The position numbers were made by a program, and so were the translations under genes. The notes under the pieces are model-generated. The model was given only the letters and a program-made list of their open reading frames with translations, ran no database searches and was not told where the DNA came from. A stretch of 64,000 bases of DNA from Actinokineospora baliensis (GTDB lineage: Bacteria > Actinomycetota > Actinomycetes > Mycobacteriales > Pseudonocardiaceae), in assembly GCF_016907695.1 (NCBI RefSeq), contig NZ_JAFBCK010000001.1, positions 1,364,001 through 1,428,000 of the forward strand. Reading direction: 5' to 3'. Positions 60,568-64,000 of the stretch are shown piece by piece. Within the stretch, counting starts at the first letter, position 1; each line of letters opens with the position of its first letter.

Positions 60568-61938
60568 ATGAACTCCATCGGATCCTCGGGTTCTCCCATT
60601 TCTTCCGACACCTGGGAGGAGCCCGAGATGCGGGCCGCGCTTGCCGCGCGGGAGGTCAGTTCCGTGTATCGGCTGCTCCGCCGCACTGGCGTGTCGCAGC
60701 GCCAGATCGCCGCGATGACCGGCCAGTCGCAGTCCGAGGTGTCGGAGATCCTCAAGGGTCGTCAGGTGATGGCCTACGACGTGCTCGCCAGGATCGCCGA
60801 CGGACTGGGTGTCCCGAGGGGATACATGGGCCTCGCCTACGACGAGGTCACCGCGGTCCGTGTGGCGGTGACCCGCGAGGCCGCGCAGCCTGAGGAGAGC
60901 GAAGAGGTGAAGCGTCGGGAGTTCCTGGCACACGCGGCCGCCGTCACGGTGGGCGCGAACGTGCTGGGCAACAACTCCGGGTCGTGGGTCGCCAACCCCG
61001 TCCAGACCCCAGCGCCCGGGCGCATCGGGATCACCGATGTGCGCCAGGTCGAGGCGGCGACCAGAGCTCTGCGGTCGCTGGACTACCAGTACGGCGGTGG
61101 TTTCTGCCGCGACGCGGTGGTCGCGCAGCTGTCCTGGGGTCAGCAGATGCTCGGTGCCTCCGGGCCCGATCACGTCAAGCAACGCCTGCACGTCGCACTC
61201 GCCGACCTGCACAACCTGGCCGGGTGGACCTCGTTCGACATCGGCCTGACCGATTCCGCCCGCAACCACTTCGGCAAGGCCCTGGAACTGGCCAAGGCCG
61301 GGAAGAGCGAGCCGCTCGTCGCCAACATCCTGTACCGGATGGGCCGGGTCTACCTGCACAAGGAGTCCCCGGACGACGCGCTGAAGATGTTCCAGCTGGG
61401 CCAGATCGCCGCCCAGGAGTCCGGTTCCGAGCTCGCGGTGGCGGTGATCTGCGCCAACCAGGCGTGGGCCTACGCGCTGATGGGGCACAAGGACCAGACC
61501 ATGAAGCTGATCGGCCGGACCCGCGACGAGTTCGCCCGCGCCGACCACGCCAAGGCCGAGGACTGGGTCCGCTTCTTCAACGAGACCGATGTCTACGCCA
61601 TGATCGGCACCGTGCACACGGTGTTGGCGCAGACCACCGACCCGACGCACACGAAGTTCGCCATCCCGGCGCTGACCAAGGCCATCGACTCCTACGGCGA
61701 TGACTACGCGCGCAGCCGGGCGTTCAACCTCAGCGCGTTGGCCACCAACCACATGTTGGAGGGCGACATCGACCACGGGGCCCGGGTGGGCCGCGCGGCG
61801 GTGGAGCTGGCCGAGTCGCTGAAGTCCTCGCGGGTGAAGGACCGGCTCAAGCCGCTGCTCAACGAGGCGACCAAGCGCCGCAACAACGCCGACGCGCGGG
61901 AGCTCGCAGAGCAGATCATCAATCTCAGCGTGGCCTGA
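60568..61938 (+). CDS. XRE-type regulator with TPR domain
   Basis: A 456-residue regulator. The N-terminal helix-turn-helix (about 36-80, GVSQRQIAAMTGQSQSEVSE) is followed by a linker with KRREFLAHAAAVTVG, a motif seen in actinobacterial NsdA-like proteins. The C-terminal half has several TPR-like helix pairs (HVALADLHNLAGWTSFDIG onward). Such proteins often control development or secondary metabolism. The phosphotransferase-like gene follows after 40 bp. Confidence 0.85.
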   Translation: MNSIGSSGSPISSDTWEEPEMRAALAAREVSSVYRLLRRTGVSQRQIAAMTGQSQSEVSEILKGRQVMAYDVLARIADGLGVPRGYMGLAYDEVTAVRVAVTREAAQPEESEEVKRREFLAHAAAVTVGANVLGNNSGSWVANPVQTPAPGRIGITDVRQVEAATRALRSLDYQYGGGFCRDAVVAQLSWGQQMLGASGPDHVKQRLHVALADLHNLAGWTSFDIGLTDSARNHFGKALELAKAGKSEPLVANILYRMGRVYLHKESPDDALKMFQLGQIAAQESGSELAVAVICANQAWAYALMGHKDQTMKLIGRTRDEFARADHAKAEDWVRFFNETDVYAMIGTVHTVLAQTTDPTHTKFAIPALTKAIDSYGDDYARSRAFNLSALATNHMLEGDIDHGARVGRAAVELAESLKSSRVKDRLKPLLNEATKRRNNADARELAEQIINLSVA

Positions 61939-61978
61939 CCGGGGCGTTCAGGCAGGCCATCGCCGTCTGTGGGGACCG

Positions 61979-62872
61979 ATGGCCACCAACGGGTTGTTCA
62001 CCAGGGCCAACCTGGACGCGGCGCTGGCCGCGGTGTGCGCGCGGGTGGGGGTCGACCCCGCCGGTGCGCGTCTGCTGCGGTTCACCAACAACGCCGTGTT
62101 CCGGCTCGCCGCCGACCCGGTGGTGGTCAGGATCGTCGGCTCGGTCGCCCTGCGGCACCGGGTGCACAAGGTGGTCCGGGTCGCCGAGTGGTTCGCCGCC
62201 AACGACGTCCCCGCGGTGCGGTTGACCGAGGGGATAGCCCAGCCGGTCTGCGTGGGTGACTACGCGGCGACGGTGTGGGACGCCGTGCCCGAGCACGGCG
62301 TCCCACCCAGGGCGGCTGATCTGGCCAGGCTGCTGCGGGTGGTGCACGCGCTCCCCGAACTGCCGGAACTGCCGGAGTGGGACCCGCTCGACGACGTGCG
62401 CAGGCGTCTCGGCGAGGCGGAGGGCCTCGACGGCGACGACCTGGAGTTCCTGCGGGAGCGGGTGGAGCAGACCGGTGCCCGGCTGCGGGCGCTGAGCTTC
62501 CCGTTACCCAGGGGCCTGGTGCACGGCGACGCGCACCTGGGCAACCTGATCCCGACCGCGGGCGGTCCGGTGTTGTGCGACTTCGACTCCAGCTGCCTCG
62601 GTCCGCCGGAGTGGGACATGACCCCGTTGGCGGTGGGGGTGAGCCGGTTCGGCGAGCCCGCCGCCCGCTACCGGGAACTGGCCGTCGGGTACGGCTTCGA
62701 CGTCACTCTGTGGAGTGGTTTTTCGGTGCTTCGCGAAGTACGCGAGCTCAAGCTCATCACCAGTGTCCTGCCGATCATGAACAGCAGCCCGCAGGTGCGC
62801 CCTGAGCTGCTCCGACGGCTCCGCGACTTCCGCACCGGGGACACCTCGGCGCGCTGGGCGCGTTACCGCTGA
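61979..62872 (+). CDS. Aminoglycoside phosphotransferase-family protein
   Basis: A 297-residue APH/choline-kinase fold protein. GLVHGDAHLGNLI is the catalytic Brenner motif (about 181-193), and VLCDFDSSCLGPPEWDM supplies the metal-binding Asp. It lies 40 bp after the XRE-TPR gene. The substrate is unknown and antibiotic resistance should not be assumed. Confidence 0.88.
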   Translation: MATNGLFTRANLDAALAAVCARVGVDPAGARLLRFTNNAVFRLAADPVVVRIVGSVALRHRVHKVVRVAEWFAANDVPAVRLTEGIAQPVCVGDYAATVWDAVPEHGVPPRAADLARLLRVVHALPELPELPEWDPLDDVRRRLGEAEGLDGDDLEFLRERVEQTGARLRALSFPLPRGLVHGDAHLGNLIPTAGGPVLCDFDSSCLGPPEWDMTPLAVGVSRFGEPAARYRELAVGYGFDVTLWSGFSVLREVRELKLITSVLPIMNSSPQVRPELLRRLRDFRTGDTSARWARYR

Positions 62873-62924
62873 ACCGGCTTTTCGACCGGATGGCGGTATC
62901 CCGGCGGGTAACGGAGCGCACATC

Positions 62925-63290
62925 GTGAACGACGCCAGGGTCAGCGGGCCGGATGTACTACGCGGGCACCGCCCCTGGTCACTGTCCGTGTCGGCTTCAG
63001 GCGAGGTGCTCATGTTCCGGTACCGGCGACGCGCTCTGGCCTCCGCTCGTGCGCTCGAGCAGGCGGTGGACAGCCAGTTGGCCTGCGTGGCGCGGTTGCC
63101 GGAGGACGCCAGGCGCCGCTCGGCCGATCACCTGGCCGAGTTGGTCGGCCTCGCGCGGGCCTACCGCGCCTACGCCAAGGGCTGGATCTCCTACCGCGAG
63201 TTGGAGAGCCGGGGCCGGATCGCCACCGCGCGGCTGTCGCACCTGCGCTCCCCGCACCCGGCGGCGGCGCACCTCACCGAGCGGGACTGA
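62925..63290 (+). CDS. Small Arg/Ala-rich protein of unknown function
   Basis: A 121-residue protein with a GTG start at 62925. The C-terminal 85 residues form Ala/Arg/Leu-rich helices (ADHLAELVGLARAYRAYAKGW). It may be cotranscribed with the phosphotransferase gene 52 bp upstream. A shorter start at the ATG 63012 (MFRYRRRALASA) is also plausible. Confidence 0.6.
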   Translation: MNDARVSGPDVLRGHRPWSLSVSASGEVLMFRYRRRALASARALEQAVDSQLACVARLPEDARRRSADHLAELVGLARAYRAYAKGWISYRELESRGRIATARLSHLRSPHPAAAHLTERD

Positions 63291-63399
63291 CCACTCGGCG
63301 TTGCGCCGTTCGGCCCACCTCGAACAGCTCATCCGGTTGCACGGATTCGGCAACTCGGCGTTGAACGGCTCCTTCTCCTCGCCGAACCGCTCGCCCGCC

Positions 63400-63453
63400 T
63401 GTGGACAACTCCCCCCGATTCATCCACAACTGTGGACAACTCGCTGTGGATTA
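63400..63453. promoter_or_regulatory. DnaA-box cluster at 63.4 kb
   Basis: TGTGGACAA (63400-63408), TCATCCACA (63420-63428), TGTGGACAA (63431-63439) and TGTGGATTA (63445-63453) lie in 54 bp of intergenic DNA, about 40 kb from oriC. Confidence 0.65.
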
Positions 63454-63490
63454 CTCCGCGGTACTGGGGATACCCGGGTGGATCCGCAGG

Positions 63491-64000
63491 TCAGGAGACC
63501 GGGGCGCGGGTGAGGACGACCGCGAAGCCGAACGCCAGGCCCATGATGGCCAGTTCCACCCCGGCCCAGGCGACCAGCGCGGTGCCGCGGTGCGCGGCGA
63601 TGGCGGGCATCAACTTCCAGCGGATCCGGGCACCGAGGGCGGCGAGGCCGACCAGGCAGGCGGTCTTGAGCAGCACCAGCACGCCGTAGCGGGTGCCGAC
63701 CAGCGCCTCGACCAGCGGGATATTGGGGTTGACCAGCAGTTCCACCGCGCCGTTGAACAGGCCGGTCGCGGTCACGACGACCAGGCAGACGGTGGCCAGC
63801 TTGGAGAACCGCGGCAGGGCCTGCGCCAGGAGGGTCCGGTTGGCGGCCAGGAGGACGACGAGCGCGCCGAGGCCACCCGTCCACGCCGCCGCCGACATGA
63901 CGTGCAGCTCCATGGAGATCATCGTGAAGTCGTGCCAGCGCCAGTTGGTGGCGTGCCCGGTGACCGGTAGCGGCAGCAGGGCGAACAACGCGACCGCGGC
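63491..64000 (-). CDS. CopD/copper-resistance D domain membrane protein (5' part outside the window)
   Basis: The visible 169 C-terminal residues contain four or five membrane helices of the CopD type. Elements include TNWRWHDFTMISMELHVMSAAAWTGGLGALV and LLKTACLVGLAALGARIRWKLMPA. The frame is open through base 64000, so the N-terminus is missing. Members are implicated in copper import, often fused to or next to CopC. An internal GTG at 63988 could be mistaken for the start. Confidence 0.85.
   Translation of the reverse strand, partial: AAVALFALLPLPVTGHATNWRWHDFTMISMELHVMSAAAWTGGLGALVVLLAANRTLLAQALPRFSKLATVCLVVVTATGLFNGAVELLVNPNIPLVEALVGTRYGVLVLLKTACLVGLAALGARIRWKLMPAIAAHRGTALVAWAGVELAIMGLAFGFAVVLTRAPVS

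Noticed and set aside
61979..62872. Antibiotic-resistance gene call for the APH-fold protein
   Set aside because: The fold is shared by many metabolic kinases; nothing in the sequence or neighbourhood points to drug modification.

Overview
The window is about 72% GC and carries the replication-origin region of a high-GC actinobacterium. Gene order follows the Mycobacterium tuberculosis core from Rv3907c (pcnA) through dnaA, dnaN, recF, gyrB and gyrA to the pknB-pknA-pbpA-rodA-pstP-fhaB-fhaA operon (Rv0014c-Rv0020c). The accessory genes, the DLW-39 microprotein and the class E sortase fit a member of the Pseudonocardiales (Actinokineospora, Saccharothrix or Lentzea type). That assignment is an inference from layout and protein character; no database search was possible.

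Layout. 1-12.3 kb: CCA-adding enzyme (partial), a Nudix hydrolase, a DUF6049-like membrane protein, MurJ, a separate pseudokinase, SigM with its anti-sigma factor, thioredoxin reductase and thioredoxin behind a SigR/SigH-type promoter, CwlM and a GNAT protein. 12.5-15 kb: an aminotransferase and a D-Ala-D-Ala ligase-like gene, neither present at this point in M. tuberculosis. 15-21.2 kb (minus strand): parB, parA, rsmG, about 1 kb of palindromic repeats, then jag, yidC, yidD, rnpA and rpmH. 21.7-34.4 kb (plus strand): dnaA, oriC (about 23.3-24.26 kb), dnaN, gnd, recF, a DUF721 gene, gyrB and gyrA. gyrA is interrupted at its active-site tyrosine by a 421-residue intein. 34.4-44.9 kb: DUF3566 protein, tRNA-Ile, DLW-39, tRNA-Ala, a decayed HAD gene, OsmC, DoxX, a lipoprotein, cyclophilin, rhomboid, a PH-domain protein, CrgA, sortase, the glutamine amidotransferase PabA/TrpG and a TetR/membrane-protein pair. 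45-54.8 kb (minus strand): the Ser/Thr kinase and cell-shape operon. 55-64 kb: tRNA-Leu, several unknowns, a sugar-lactone oxidase/aldolase/TetR cluster, an XRE-TPR regulator with a phosphotransferase, and a partial CopD-like membrane protein.

How it works together: DnaA, oriC, DnaN, RecF and gyrase start and sustain replication, while ParA, ParB and at least four parS sites segregate the origin. MurJ, the pseudokinase, CwlM, PknA/B, PstP, FhaA/B, RodA, PbpA and CrgA couple envelope growth and division to phospho-signalling.

Most notable signals beyond ordinary genes: (i) four copies of a 142-144 bp palindromic element with a conserved nested hairpin, three of them between rsmG and jag; (ii) a base-pair-covarying three-hairpin module directly after tRNA-Ile and tRNA-Leu; (iii) DnaA-box clusters away from oriC, one inside the DUF721 coding sequence and one at 63.4 kb; (iv) the full-length GyrA intein; (v) a diverged three-copy motif inside oriC.
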